This document shows, one piece after another, positions 27,524-37,756 of a DNA stretch of 64,000 nt. This DNA comes from JAJRPT01 sp965661945. GTDB taxonomy: Bacteria > Bacteroidota > Ignavibacteria > Kapaibacteriales > UBA2268. The position numbers and the translations under genes are program-made. Each line of letters starts with the position of its first letter. The first letter of the stretch is position 1. The DNA lies in NCBI GenBank assembly GCA_965661945.1, contig CBFIFP010000001.1, forward strand, positions 682,001 to 746,000, written 5' to 3'. A model generated the notes under the pieces. The model was not told the origin of the DNA. It searched no databases and saw only the letters and a list, made by a program, of their open reading frames with translations.

Positions 27524-29191
27524 ATGTTAACTGATATTGAAATTGCTCGCAATGCGAATATGAAAAATATTAATGATATTGCTAAAGAATTAAATATAAA
27601 CCCTGATAATTTAGAACAATACGGACACTACAAAGCGAAAATCTCTCTGAATGAAATTAATGAAGATAAAATTAAAAACTCAAATTTAATCTTAGTAACT
27701 GCTCTTTCGCCAACTCCTGCTGGTGAAGGTAAAACTACTGTAAGTATTGGACTTCTTGATGGTTTAAATAAAATAGGTAAAAAGGCAATTGCTGCTTTGC
27801 GTGAGCCATCATTAGGTCCTGTTTTTGGTATTAAAGGTGGAGCTGCTGGTGGTGGATATTCGCAAGTTGTTCCAATGGAAGATATTAACTTGCACTTCAC
27901 TGGTGATTTCTCTGCTATCGAAAAAGCAAATAATCTCCTTTCGGCGATGATTGATAATAATATTCAAGCAAAGTCTGGTAATCTGGGTATTGACCCAAGA
28001 ACTGTGATTTGGAAACGTGCTATGGACATGAATGACAGAGCATTACGGAATATTGTTATTGGAATGGGTGGCAGAAATGGTGGGATGATGCGTGAAGATG
28101 GCTTTAATATTACTGCTGCTTCAGAGATAATGGCAATTCTGTGTATGTCGAAAGATGTGAGTGATTTAAAAGAAAGATTAGGAAATATTTATATTGGAAA
28201 CACTTACGATAATAAACCAATTTATGCTAAAGACTTAAAAGCAAACGAAGCGATGGCTATATTATTAAAAGAGGCGATTAAGCCAAATCTTGTGCAAACT
28301 CTTGAGAATAATCCTGTTATAATTCACGGAGGTCCGTTTGCGAATATTGCACAAGGAACAAATTCTATCCTTGCAACAAAAATGGCGATGTCCCTTGGTG
28401 ATTATGTGGTTACTGAAGCAGGCTTTGGTGCAGACTTAGGAGCCGAGAAGTTCCTTGATATTAAAATGAGGGCTGCTGGATTAGTGCCGAGTCTGGTTGT
28501 GATAGTTGGAACAATTCGTGCTTTAAAATATCATGGTGGAGTTGCTCTTCCTGACCTTAATAATGAAAACTTAGATGCAATTAAATCTGGATTTGTGAAC
28601 ATAAAAAGACATATTGAAAACGTTAAGAATTTTGGATTAAATTGTGTTATAGCAATAAATAAGTTTCCTAAAGATACAGATAAAGAAGTTGAATTACTTA
28701 AATCATTATGTAAAGAAATTGGAGTTGATGCTGAAGTGTCGGAGGGCTTTGCTAGTGGTGGAAGTGGGACAACTAAACTTGCTGAAATAGTTGCTTCAAA
28801 TGTGCAAAAGTCGGATAAATTAAACTTTACTTATAACCTAAATCAAAGCATTAAAGAAAAAGTAGAAGCAGTTTGTAAGAAAATATATCGTGCAAGTTCA
28901 GTTAATTTTTCATCGAAAGCAGAAAAAGATATCGAGAAAATAAACAATCTTGGGCTTTCAAATTTACCCGTTTGTATAGCAAAAACGCAATATTCATTTA
29001 CAGATAATCCAAAAATTCTTGCAGCACCCGAAAACTTTGAGATAACAATACGTGAAGTAGAAATAGCTGCTGGTGCGGGATTTGTTATTCCAATTGCGGG
29101 TGAAATTATGAGAATGCCCGGTTTGCCAGCAACTCCTGCCGCAGTTGGTATGACAATAAATGCAAAAGGAGAAATTTTTGGTTTGAGTTAG
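27524..29191 (+). CDS. fhs: Formate--tetrahydrofolate ligase
   Basis: Makes 10-formyl-tetrahydrofolate from formate, THF and ATP, feeding purine and formyl-Met synthesis or acetogenic-type C1 flow. The 555-aa protein has the family P-loop PTPAGEGKTT at about residues 63-72, followed by EPSLGPVFGIKGGAAGGGYS, and ends near MPGLPATPAA. The start is the ATG at 27524, which has AAGGAAA just upstream; an in-frame GTG at 27494 is less likely. The upstream interval 27270-27523 has a GCACAT/ATGTGC hairpin at 27425-27438 but no riboswitch that I recognise. Confidence 0.95.
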   Translation: MLTDIEIARNANMKNINDIAKELNINPDNLEQYGHYKAKISLNEINEDKIKNSNLILVTALSPTPAGEGKTTVSIGLLDGLNKIGKKAIAALREPSLGPVFGIKGGAAGGGYSQVVPMEDINLHFTGDFSAIEKANNLLSAMIDNNIQAKSGNLGIDPRTVIWKRAMDMNDRALRNIVIGMGGRNGGMMREDGFNITAASEIMAILCMSKDVSDLKERLGNIYIGNTYDNKPIYAKDLKANEAMAILLKEAIKPNLVQTLENNPVIIHGGPFANIAQGTNSILATKMAMSLGDYVVTEAGFGADLGAEKFLDIKMRAAGLVPSLVVIVGTIRALKYHGGVALPDLNNENLDAIKSGFVNIKRHIENVKNFGLNCVIAINKFPKDTDKEVELLKSLCKEIGVDAEVSEGFASGGSGTTKLAEIVASNVQKSDKLNFTYNLNQSIKEKVEAVCKKIYRASSVNFSSKAEKDIEKINNLGLSNLPVCIAKTQYSFTDNPKILAAPENFEITIREVEIAAGAGFVIPIAGEIMRMPGLPATPAAVGMTINAKGEIFGLS

Positions 29192-29289
29192 AATAAAATT
29201 GAAATTTAAATTATTTTTTTTAATGAAATAAATTAGTAGTTTTGTGAAACTATTTCATAAATTATAAATTTATTTTAAGGGGTTTTCAA

Positions 29290-29766
29290 ATGAGAACGAT
29301 AGGAAAGTTTGAAATCATGTGGGCTGTGTATTTTTCTGTTGTTGGTTTAGTTTGGATGATATTTGAAAAATCAATGGGCTGGCATGATGTTAATATTGCA
29401 GACCATCCTGTTTATACTAATTTATTTAGTATTGTTGCGATTTTAGTTGTAGTGATGTATATGAAAGCAAAAAAAAGGCAGTTAGGTGAAGAACATAATT
29501 ATAAAAATTTACTTTGGGGCGGAGTTGGACTAAGTATCTTTATTGCTGTTTTATCTCCTTTATTTCAATATATTACATTTGAATATATTACACCAGATTA
29601 TTTGACTAATGCAATAAACTACGCTGTTCAAAGTGGTAATGCTACTCAAGAGGAAGCGGAAGCATATTTTAATTTTAGTAGTTATATAATTCAATCATCA
29701 ATTTTTGCTTTGATTGTTGGAATAATAACTTCAGCAGTTGTTGCAATATTTTTTAGAAAAAAATAA
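29290..29766 (+). CDS. DUF4199-like membrane protein
   Basis: A 158-aa protein with four predicted transmembrane helices (about residues 10-28, 43-60, 75-100 and 132-155), with Lys-rich ends inside. The pattern (helix pair, GWHD loop, long periplasmic stretch with NATQEEAEAYFNF, final helix ending in FFRKK) matches the Bacteroidota DUF4199 family. Molecular role is unknown. AAGGGG precedes the ATG. A DUF1801 gene begins 8 bases after it. Confidence 0.7.
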   Translation: MRTIGKFEIMWAVYFSVVGLVWMIFEKSMGWHDVNIADHPVYTNLFSIVAILVVVMYMKAKKRQLGEEHNYKNLLWGGVGLSIFIAVLSPLFQYITFEYITPDYLTNAINYAVQSGNATQEEAEAYFNFSSYIIQSSIFALIVGIITSAVVAIFFRKK

Positions 29767-29773
29767 AAAAATT

Positions 29774-30229
29774 ATGACAATAAATGCAAATTCACCAGAA
29801 GAATATATCGATAAATTACCTGAAGATAGAAGAGAGTATTTTTCTAAATTGCGAAATGTTATTTTAGCAAATTTACCAGATGGCTTTGAAGAATGTATGA
29901 CTTATGGTATGATTGGTTATATTGTTCCTTACTCGATTTACCCAAATGGTTATCACTGCGAACCCAAGCAACCACTACCTTTTTTGAGTATTGCATCACA
30001 AAAGAATTTTATTGCCTTATATCATAGTGGTATTTATGCAATTCCTGAACTTCTTGATTGGTTTGTTTCAGAATATCCTAAGCATTCCAGACGAAAACTT
30101 GATATGGGGAAAAGTTGTGTTAGATTCAAAAAAGCGGAGGAGATTCCTTATGAATTGATCGCTGAATTAGTAAAACAAATTAATCCTCATAGATGGATAG
30201 AAGTTTACGAAATGAATATTAATCGGTAA
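29774..30229 (+). CDS. DUF1801 (YdhG-like) domain protein
   Basis: A small soluble 151-aa protein. It shows the family pattern: SPEEYIDKLPEDRREYFSKLR at the N-terminus, a central MTYGMIGYIV followed by a hydrophobic strand with FLSIASQKNFIALYHSG, and a C-terminal KSCVRFKKAEEIP. These proteins share a fold with iron-chaperone-like and DUF1801 families, but the function is not established. The ATG at 29774 is chosen over an upstream TTG that lies inside the previous gene. It probably shares an operon with the DUF4199-like gene. Confidence 0.78.
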   Translation: MTINANSPEEYIDKLPEDRREYFSKLRNVILANLPDGFEECMTYGMIGYIVPYSIYPNGYHCEPKQPLPFLSIASQKNFIALYHSGIYAIPELLDWFVSEYPKHSRRKLDMGKSCVRFKKAEEIPYELIAELVKQINPHRWIEVYEMNINR

Positions 30230-30347
30230 AAATCTAAGTTTTTATTAGAATATTATTAGAATTTACTTTTAATGGGTATTATAGAAAACAAATTATTTGT
30301 TTATTTCGTCATTATGAGTAGATGACAATATATTGAGGAATTTAATT

Positions 30348-31247
30348 ATGAAGAGTTTAATATTAGTAGTATTTTTTTTAATAGAGTTTTTTTATGCATC
30401 CGCACAGGAAGAATACATAGATGAATCAGTTTTTTATGGAAAAGTAAAAAATATAACAGAATATGAATACAGAGTATTGGATAGTTTTGGAGATTTATCA
30501 GATGGTGAATTGCAAAGCAACAAAACAATTAATATTGATAAAAATGGTAATATTTTAACTCAAGTTACTTATAAGTCAGATGGTAGTATAAGAAGTAAAG
30601 AAATCTTTTCCTACGATGGAAATTTAAGAATGGAAGAGGCAAAATATACTTTTGATGGAAGTTTAAAATATAAAATACTTTATAAGTATGATAATAATAA
30701 AAATATTACAGAAAAAAGTAAATTTAAAATTGATGGTAGTTTATTAACTAAATTAATTTATAAATATAATGACAAAAGTTTTTTAACATCAATGGAAGAG
30801 TATAATTCTGATGCAAAATTTCTTCATAAAACAACTTATAAATATGACAGTAATAATAATTTGATTGAAGAGATTAAAATTAATTCTGAAGGTGGGATAG
30901 TTAGTAGTGAAATATCGCAGTACGATAATGATAATAATAAAATTGAATATACTATTAAGGGAGAAAACTCGAATGTTGAAAGTAGGTATTTGATGAATTA
31001 TGAGGATAATAGAGTTACTCAAAAATCAGAATTTAATAGAGAAAATGAGTTAGTTCATAAACAATATATATCTTATGATAGATTGGGAAACCCATCTGAA
31101 ATAATTGTTTATATGAATGATGGGATTATCGAAAACACATATTATTTTAAATATGAATATGATAATTACGATAACTGGACTGAAAAAATGATTGTGAAAA
31201 ATAGCATACCATTAACTATATTTCGACGCGAAATTGATTATTATTGA
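30348..31247 (+). CDS. Secreted YD/RHS-like repeat protein
   Basis: A 299-aa exported protein with a signal peptide at residues 1-20 (ending YASAQ). From about residue 55 to 290 it consists of roughly ten repeats of 20-24 residues built on a Y-x-YD-x-x-x-N pattern (for example YKYDNNKNITEKS, YKYNDKSFLTSM and YKYDSNNNLIEE). These resemble RHS/YD or MORN-like strands. No toxin or enzymatic domain follows, and there is no T9SS domain, so periplasmic or outer-membrane location is likely. The start at 30348 follows AGGAATTTA. Function unknown. Confidence 0.7.
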   Translation: MKSLILVVFFLIEFFYASAQEEYIDESVFYGKVKNITEYEYRVLDSFGDLSDGELQSNKTINIDKNGNILTQVTYKSDGSIRSKEIFSYDGNLRMEEAKYTFDGSLKYKILYKYDNNKNITEKSKFKIDGSLLTKLIYKYNDKSFLTSMEEYNSDAKFLHKTTYKYDSNNNLIEEIKINSEGGIVSSEISQYDNDNNKIEYTIKGENSNVESRYLMNYEDNRVTQKSEFNRENELVHKQYISYDRLGNPSEIIVYMNDGIIENTYYFKYEYDNYDNWTEKMIVKNSIPLTIFRREIDYY

Positions 31248-31267
31248 GTTGTGAATTGTTATCTAAT

Positions 31268-32575
31268 TTATGCTATTTTATTTAAATTCATAATGGCATT
31301 TTTTCCTGTCCTTGCAGCAGTTTCGATAGTAGAAGGGAGTGTTAAATCTGTCCAATCTCCTGCAAATGTTAAATTATTATATTTTTTATTCAAATTTTTT
31401 CTGATTTCAATAGATTCACTATCAACCAAAAAAGTAGCTTTTTTCTCTTTGATGATTTTGTAGTGTAATAATGTTTTTTTTACTGGAAAAAGCTCATTTA
31501 TCTCTTTTTGAATTAATTCAATAATATCATTATTTGAACTTTTAATTAGTTCATTTGCCTCACTGATAACTATAGAAAGATACTCAGGAAAATCATTTAC
31601 GCCTTCTTTGAAACCAAAACTTCTTTTATTAAATATCCATTGTATTTTCTTATCAATAATAGCTGAAAACATTTTATTAAAAAAATTTACATCATACCAC
31701 AAATAAGCAGATATGATAGCAGAACTTTTTAGATTTAAACTCAGAGGCAATAGTTTTGTAACTTTATCATAGTTTAAGCAACTTATGTAGTAATCGGCTT
31801 TAATCTCTTTATTTTTTGTTAATAGGATTTTCTCAACGCTTTTCTCAACATTAGTATCACTTAATACAATCTCTTTAACTGCTGAATTGAATAGTAAAAT
31901 TCCACCTTTTGAAATAAAATACTCTTCAAATGGTTTGATAAGTTCTGAAAGCCCTGTTTGAGGTATAATTATTTTTGAATTAAAACCGCCAGCAAAAAAT
32001 GATTGAGTTAAAACGTTAGAGAAAACTAAGGTAGATGCATCATTTACACTTGTGTTTAGCATTGCGACGCACATGGGTTCCCATAGTATTTTAATAGCAT
32101 TATTACTTTGATTATTGTTTTTTAATATAGTTATAAGATTTGAATTTATATTCTTGAAAATACCTAATTTCATTTTAATAATGAATTTTATAATATTTAA
32201 CTTTTCATTTAAACTGAAGACTTTCATATTAGATAATCCAAGTAATAAACCAAGATTACCAGAGAGGATTTTATCCTCTAATTCAAAACTTTTGTTATCG
32301 GTTAAGTAATTGACTAAGAATTTTTTTTGAATATAAAGATTATTAAATGAACCAATTTCTTTCAAAATATCTAAAAATACTTGATATGCTCCAACAAGTA
32401 AGTGCTGACCATTGTCGTAACTATCATTAGTTGTTGAATCCAAAGAAGAATTTATCCTTCCACCCAATTTACTTGAAGATTCAACTAATGTAACATCATA
32501 ACCACTATTGATACCATAAAGGGCTGCTGATATTCCACTTACTCCACCTCCAAACACTACAAGTTTACGTTTCAT
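31268..32575 (-). CDS. FAD-dependent hydroxysqualene dehydroxylase-like amine oxidase (HpnE-like)
   Basis: A 435-aa FAD oxidoreductase. The Rossmann motif is at residues 8-18 (GGGVSGISAAL), followed by LVESSSKLGGRINS. The C-terminal FAD motif is TFAGDWTDLTLPSTIETA. Both fit the squalene/phytoene desaturase branch and in particular HpnE, which removes the hydroxyl of hydroxysqualene in hopanoid synthesis. The partner synthases HpnC and HpnD and the cyclase are not in the window, so carotenoid or other isoprenoid desaturation is also possible. It is transcribed away from the Lon-N gene. Confidence 0.75.
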   Translation of the reverse strand: MKRKLVVFGGGVSGISAALYGINSGYDVTLVESSSKLGGRINSSLDSTTNDSYDNGQHLLVGAYQVFLDILKEIGSFNNLYIQKKFLVNYLTDNKSFELEDKILSGNLGLLLGLSNMKVFSLNEKLNIIKFIIKMKLGIFKNINSNLITILKNNNQSNNAIKILWEPMCVAMLNTSVNDASTLVFSNVLTQSFFAGGFNSKIIIPQTGLSELIKPFEEYFISKGGILLFNSAVKEIVLSDTNVEKSVEKILLTKNKEIKADYYISCLNYDKVTKLLPLSLNLKSSAIISAYLWYDVNFFNKMFSAIIDKKIQWIFNKRSFGFKEGVNDFPEYLSIVISEANELIKSSNNDIIELIQKEINELFPVKKTLLHYKIIKEKKATFLVDSESIEIRKNLNKKYNNLTFAGDWTDLTLPSTIETAARTGKNAIMNLNKIA

Positions 32576-32740
32576 TTACTAAAATATTAATTTTTAATAT
32601 TGTAAAAAAATATTTTTAAAATTAACAAAAAATAAGGACTTTAGTGAACTTTTCTAATTTTATTTTTTTATAAAAAAAATATTTTCACTTTAAATAAGTC
32701 TATAGCATTTTATAAATAGAAATCACAAAAAAAATTATAT

Positions 32741-33376
32741 ATGAAAATTGGTTTGTTTCCTTTAGGAATTGTACTTTTTCCTAATTCCTATTTTAATTTA
32801 CATATTTTTGAAGATAGATATAAAAAATTAGTTAAAGATTCGATAAAAAATGACGTGAGTTTTGGAATAAATTATGTTCACGAAACCAAAATGTATGATG
32901 TTGGTTGTACTGCAAAGATAGATAAAGTTATTAAACAATATGAAGATGGACGGTTTGATATTTTAGTGAAAGGCGAAGAGAGATATTATTTAGAAAAATT
33001 TTACGAAGACGAAAGTTCGTACTTTACAGGTAATATTAAAACTTTTGATGATGGAAACGAGTACACTGACTCAAATCTTGGGGTTGAGTGTATAGAACAA
33101 TTTAATGAGATAATACAAAATGTGAAAATTGCAGATATTGGTGTAATCTCAATGGGCCATTCTACTGATAAATATTTATCATTTCTAATTGCTCAAAAAG
33201 CCGGCTTGACTGGATTGCAAAAGCAAGAGTTATTAGAAATGACCTCAGAAAATAAAAGACTTAATTTTATTAAGAATCATTTAAAAAATTTACTGCCAAA
33301 TTTAAAAAAAGCTGAACAAATCGAAAGAATTATTCAAAATGATGGATACTTTACAGGAGATGATTTAAAATTATGA
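32741..33376 (+). CDS. Lon N-terminal (LON substrate-binding) domain protein
   Basis: A 211-aa protein composed of a LON-N/PUA-like domain: KIGLFPLGIVLFPNSYFNLHIFEDRYKKL split by strand-loop elements, then DVGCTAKIDKV and the helical C-terminal bundle (about 150-211). There is no ATPase or protease domain. Such stand-alone proteins are common in bacteria, with uncertain function; a role in substrate recognition is inferred from Lon. It overlaps folP by ATGA, so it is translationally coupled to it. Confidence 0.82.
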   Translation: MKIGLFPLGIVLFPNSYFNLHIFEDRYKKLVKDSIKNDVSFGINYVHETKMYDVGCTAKIDKVIKQYEDGRFDILVKGEERYYLEKFYEDESSYFTGNIKTFDDGNEYTDSNLGVECIEQFNEIIQNVKIADIGVISMGHSTDKYLSFLIAQKAGLTGLQKQELLEMTSENKRLNFIKNHLKNLLPNLKKAEQIERIIQNDGYFTGDDLKL

Positions 33377-34179
33377 TACCAGAAAATTTTATTTTCCCAA
33401 AAGTGATGGGTATATTGAATGTTACCCCTGATTCATTTTCTGACGGGGCTTTTTATTTTGACACACAAATGGCAATAGACCATGCTCTAGAATTAATTGA
33501 CCAAGGTGCAGATATTATAGATGTCGGAGGAGAGAGTTCTAGGCCTGGAGCTGAAAATGTTGACTTAGAAGAAGAGATTGAAAGAGTTATTCCTATTATT
33601 TCTGAGCTAAAGTCTTTAAGACCAAGTATTAAAATCTCTGTTGATACAACAAAATATGAAGTTGCAAGACGAGCTTTAGATTTAGGGGTAAATATTATAA
33701 ATGACATCTCTGGTTTATCTTTTGATGTTCGTCTTTGTGAACTTGTTAAAAACTATAATGCTGGCTTAGTTATTATGCATATCAAAGGTAAACCAAGAAC
33801 AATGCATATAAATCCTCATTATGATAACCTTATTGTTGAAGTTAAGGATTTTTTGAGGCAAAAACTAAAATATGCAAAAGAAGTTGGTCTTGATAATGTT
33901 TGGTATGATGTTGGGATTGGGTTTGGAAAAACTGCTGATGATAGTCTAAATCTGCTTAAAAATTTGGATAAGTTTTCTGATTTAGAAGCGAAACAATTGC
34001 TTGGAATATCCAGAAAATCTTTTATTGGAAAGTTGCTAAATATTGAACATCCGCTTGATAGAGATTTACCTACTTTGTTATTTCATTCTCTACTTTTAAA
34101 TTGCAACATAGACATTATAAGAGTTCATTCGATCAAAGAATATATTATGCTTAGAAATATTTTTGAACTATTGAAATAA
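33373..34179 (+). CDS. folP: Dihydropteroate synthase
   Basis: Joins p-aminobenzoate to hydroxymethyldihydropterin diphosphate in folate synthesis. The 268-aa TIM barrel has the two signatures: MGILNVTPDSFSDG at about residues 13-26 and DVGGESSRPGA at about 50-60. The later SVDTTKYEVA, NDISG and GISRKSFIGK segments are also present. Length is normal. Its start overlaps the Lon-N gene as ATGA. Other fol genes are not adjacent, though fhs at 27.5 kb and a pteridine-reductase-like SDR at 15.9 kb act in the same area of metabolism. Confidence 0.95.
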   Translation: MIPENFIFPKVMGILNVTPDSFSDGAFYFDTQMAIDHALELIDQGADIIDVGGESSRPGAENVDLEEEIERVIPIISELKSLRPSIKISVDTTKYEVARRALDLGVNIINDISGLSFDVRLCELVKNYNAGLVIMHIKGKPRTMHINPHYDNLIVEVKDFLRQKLKYAKEVGLDNVWYDVGIGFGKTADDSLNLLKNLDKFSDLEAKQLLGISRKSFIGKLLNIEHPLDRDLPTLLFHSLLLNCNIDIIRVHSIKEYIMLRNIFELLK

Positions 34180-34280
34180 AAATAATCAAATTTATTTAAA
34201 AGAACTAGATTTAAATTAATTAAGTAAAAATACTTATTCATAGATTTAGATAAATAGATTTAGATAATATGTTCTAGAAT

Positions 34281-35471
34281 TTAGATATTTTCAGTTAGTT
34301 TCTTGTATTCCTGCAACATAATACCAACATTCTTATCCCAAGAATAATTTTTAATTACATATTCTCTAGCTTTTTTACCTAAATCATTAATATTTGTAGT
34401 TAGTAGCATGGATATTATTTCAACTTGTTCATCAGCTGAATCACTGATAAATAATCCATCAAGTTCTTTTGCTTCTATACCCTCTGCCGAGACTGATGTT
34501 GCCACAACGGGTAATTGGTATGCCATAGCTTCTAAAATTTTTATTCTTATTCCAGAACCTACAAAAAGTGGCGCAATGTAAATAGAGGCAACAGATAACT
34601 CTTGTGATAAATCATCTACAAAACCAATACACTCCACATCTAATTTTTTGTATTCTTTAAGAATATCGGGTATATTTTTTCCGTACAGTTTAAATTTTAA
34701 ATTTTTATTTACAATTTTGAGTTTTGAAAAAACATTTTCTATAAACCAGACTAATCCATTAACATTATGGATCCAATTGTAGTTTGTAGCAATTGCTAAA
34801 ATATTTTTATCTCTTTCAATTTCTTTTCTAAAAATATTTTTATAGTCAACTCCAGCTGAAGCAACTTTTAAATTTGAGTTTGAGTTCATTTTTAAAGCAA
34901 TTCTTTTATCTTCATTTGTGATAGGAAATCCAACTGATGCTTTTGCTATTAAATCTGCTTCAATTTTATAAAGTAATTTCGATTGATATTTTATAATATA
35001 TTTCCTTAAATCATACAAAGGCAAATCAAATCCATATCTTTGCCAAATCATACTCTCTATATTATGAAGTCTAAATCCCCAAGGTTTATCGGTCTTTTTA
35101 GAAATATAATTTGCAATTTGTGCCATTGATGTATGGTCTGCGTGTATTATATTAAAGTTATTATTATCAATAATATTATCAATCTCATTTAATACATATT
35201 CGTTATAAAACTTTGAAATATAAACTGGTTTATTTTTGATAATTGAAATTAAAATATTGTTTAAACTATTACTTACATCTTTAATTATTAAATTAACCTT
35301 TGCATAATTTTCAAGTTCTTCTAAGTGTTTTTTATCAGGAATTTCATTGCAAAAAACTATTAATTCTAATTCTGCATTTTTAGAAAACTCTTTGATTATG
35401 TTTAATATTCCAATTTTACCACCATCTGTTGCCGGTAGAATGAATTGAGGAATTAATTGGAGTATCTTCAT
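34281..35471 (-). CDS. Family 4 glycosyltransferase
   Basis: A 396-aa GT-B transferase. The C-terminal donor-binding half has IYIAPLFVGSGIRIK, then the EAMAYQLPVVATSVSAEG motif with the conserved Glu, typical of GT4 retaining enzymes. The N-terminal half begins MKILQLIPQFILPATDGGK and has the HADHTS acceptor loop. The polysaccharide or LPS target is unknown. It starts inside the stop of the upstream GT2 gene (ATGA overlap), so the two enzymes probably act on the same glycan. Confidence 0.88.
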   Translation of the reverse strand: MKILQLIPQFILPATDGGKIGILNIIKEFSKNAELELIVFCNEIPDKKHLEELENYAKVNLIIKDVSNSLNNILISIIKNKPVYISKFYNEYVLNEIDNIIDNNNFNIIHADHTSMAQIANYISKKTDKPWGFRLHNIESMIWQRYGFDLPLYDLRKYIIKYQSKLLYKIEADLIAKASVGFPITNEDKRIALKMNSNSNLKVASAGVDYKNIFRKEIERDKNILAIATNYNWIHNVNGLVWFIENVFSKLKIVNKNLKFKLYGKNIPDILKEYKKLDVECIGFVDDLSQELSVASIYIAPLFVGSGIRIKILEAMAYQLPVVATSVSAEGIEAKELDGLFISDSADEQVEIISMLLTTNINDLGKKAREYVIKNYSWDKNVGIMLQEYKKLTENI

Positions 35472-36412
35472 TTATTTCCTTTTCTTCTTTTGAAAAGCAT
35501 AAACTTTAAATATCTCAACTGACTTTTAATTGGAGATATTCCGAAAGTAACATCATTAATTCTATCATTAGGAATGGGAGTGTGTTCTTTTCTATATGTA
35601 TTGATTGCAGTATATTGCCAAGAAAATATAGCATGCAAAATCAAAAGAGGACTAAATCTAAAATACAATGCTCTTAATAGCTCTATAAAAATCAAAAATG
35701 TTGATTTCCAGAATGCGCTCCAAAAACTAAAATATTTAAAATAATATTTAATAACTTGCGAGGACATGTGCACCCATCTATCCTCTCTGTTTCTAACTTT
35801 TTGAGAACTGTAATGAAGTATATGAATGTTCGGAAAATATCTTGCTTGGTAACCATTTAATATTGCTCGGGTTGTAAAATCTAGTTCCTCCATACCAAAA
35901 CCCCAGAATCCCCCAATTTTATCAAATACTTCTTTTCTTACTCCTGCTCCAGTTCCGTGAAATAAAAAAGTTTTGTACCCATCATTCGGTACATTTGTCT
36001 TATCTACTTCTATTGGATGCCACTGCCATATTGAGTTATTGCTGTTTACTTCTATATCTTCGCAACCAATAATTGAAATATATTCAAAAGTATTAAATAT
36101 ATCGACTATTTTTTGAAATGTATCAGTTTCTTTAGGGTTCGAATCATCATCACAAACCCAAATAATATCGCCCTTGCTTTGCCAAACGCCATAGTTGAAT
36201 GCGGTAAAATATAAATTTTCTTCAAATCTATAATATTTGATTCTTTCATCAATTTCACTAAGTTTTTTAATAACTTCACCTGTTCCATCAGATGAGGCAT
36301 TATCCATAACTAAAATTTCAAAATTAGTGTAAGTTTGTTTTAAATATTCATTTATAGAGTACTCTAATTCTTTTATTCTATTTGTTGTTGGGATTACTAC
36401 GCTAATTTTCAT
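35468..36412 (-). CDS. Family 2 glycosyltransferase
   Basis: A 314-aa GT-A enzyme from the ATG at 36412 (MKISVVIPTTNR). An upstream in-frame ATG at 36442 adds ten residues that are atypical for the family. VMDNASSDGT, WVCDDDSNP (DxD metal site) and GFGMEELDFTTRAIL (acid region) are visible. The last 90 residues hold a hydrophobic segment (about 225-270) that may anchor it to the membrane. It is coupled to the following GT4 gene by an ATGA overlap. The gap 36443-36640 is AT-rich with no clear element. Confidence 0.87.
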   Translation of the reverse strand: MKISVVIPTTNRIKELEYSINEYLKQTYTNFEILVMDNASSDGTGEVIKKLSEIDERIKYYRFEENLYFTAFNYGVWQSKGDIIWVCDDDSNPKETDTFQKIVDIFNTFEYISIIGCEDIEVNSNNSIWQWHPIEVDKTNVPNDGYKTFLFHGTGAGVRKEVFDKIGGFWGFGMEELDFTTRAILNGYQARYFPNIHILHYSSQKVRNREDRWVHMSSQVIKYYFKYFSFWSAFWKSTFLIFIELLRALYFRFSPLLILHAIFSWQYTAINTYRKEHTPIPNDRINDVTFGISPIKSQLRYLKFMLFKRRKGNK

Positions 36413-36640
36413 AAAATCATTTATATAAATAAATATCTTCAAAATTAAGAAAAATTACTGTTAAAGAAAAATAAAGAAGAATAATTCAGTGTAATGTTGT
36501 TAAAAAGTGTTGTAATATTTTACTGGAATAATTTATTTTTTCAACAAAAATTTATTTATTTTGATAAATGTTTTTTTAATAAAAAAAAAATGCTTAATTT
36601 GGTTATTATTAACCATAAAAAAAAATAATTATTTTTAAAA

Positions 36641-37729
36641 ATGCAAGATAAAATTGACTCTTTGCAGCAAGAAATTGATGTATTAAAAAAGCAACTTTCG
36701 TGGTATAAATCTTTTTTTGATAATGCCACAGACGCTGTTTTTATTGTTCAGCCAGATAGTTGGAGCGTTTTAGAAACCAATGACTATGCCGCTACCATGC
36801 TTGGAACTACAAAATCAAGTTTAATGGGAACTGTTCTTCCTCAGTTTAGAAGAATATTTAAATTACTAAAGAAATCAAACTCTCCAATTGTATTATCCGA
36901 AATCTCCCTTAACACTTATGATAACAGAAGTTTGATGGTTGAAGTTTCAGCAAGATTTGTTAATCACGATGGACAAAATTTAATTCATGCAATTGCACGT
37001 GATGTTAGCGAACAGCATGCTCTTACTGATAAAATGGTACAAGCTGATAAGTTAGTACTCTTAGGGCAATTATCAGCTGGTGTAGCTCATGAGATAAGAA
37101 ACCCTCTAGCAGCAGTAAATTTAAACTTGCAAGTACTTAAAAGAAAAATTGAAGAAGATGACCCGCTTTTTAATTATGTGAATACAGCAATGCAGGGAGT
37201 TGAGAGGATTACAAGAATTGTAGAAGTAACTTTGAATTTTTCAAGACCAACTGTACCCGATGTTAAAGAATTAAATATAAATTCTATTGTTCAAACATCA
37301 ATGGAACTTACTCGCACATCAATAAAAAGAAAAGATATTAAAGTAGATGTGATTTTTGATGAAGAGTTACCAATGGTAAGAGCTGATGCAAAACAACTTC
37401 AGCAAGTTTTTATTAATCTAATTACTAATGCGGCTGATGCAATAAAAAGTAAAGGAGTTATTTGCATTAAAAGTTATTTAGAAAAGTCGGGCAAATACAA
37501 TGAGGGTGAATTTGTTGTTGTGGAAGTTAAAGATGACGGAATAGGAATGAGCCCAGATGAAATGAAGAAAATTTTTAATCCATTTTTTACTAGAAAGGCA
37601 GAGGGGACTGGCTTAGGACTGCCTATTACTCAAAGAATATTACACCAACATAGTGGTATTATTGATGTTGAAAGTAAAGATGGTGAAGGTACAAGCTTTT
37701 ATGTTAAATTACCAGTACCAGTAAATTAA
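36641..37729 (+). CDS. Soluble PAS-domain sensor histidine kinase (NtrB/FlgS-like)
   Basis: A 362-aa cytoplasmic kinase without transmembrane segments. A short coiled coil (residues 1-20) leads into one PAS domain (about 22-125). HisKA carries His150 in VAHEIRNPL. The ATPase domain has the N-box Asn263 (INLITNAAD), G1 DDGIGMS at 299-304, and G2 GTGLGL at 322-327. All catalytic boxes are intact, unlike the kinase at 4.3 kb. The gene is 27 bases before a sigma-54 activator, a classic NtrB/NtrC or FlgS/FlgR arrangement. The PAS ligand is unknown. Confidence 0.92.
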   Translation: MQDKIDSLQQEIDVLKKQLSWYKSFFDNATDAVFIVQPDSWSVLETNDYAATMLGTTKSSLMGTVLPQFRRIFKLLKKSNSPIVLSEISLNTYDNRSLMVEVSARFVNHDGQNLIHAIARDVSEQHALTDKMVQADKLVLLGQLSAGVAHEIRNPLAAVNLNLQVLKRKIEEDDPLFNYVNTAMQGVERITRIVEVTLNFSRPTVPDVKELNINSIVQTSMELTRTSIKRKDIKVDVIFDEELPMVRADAKQLQQVFINLITNAADAIKSKGVICIKSYLEKSGKYNEGEFVVVEVKDDGIGMSPDEMKKIFNPFFTRKAEGTGLGLPITQRILHQHSGIIDVESKDGEGTSFYVKLPVPVN

Positions 37730-37756
37730 ATCAAGTAAAATATATAAAGAGGAGTT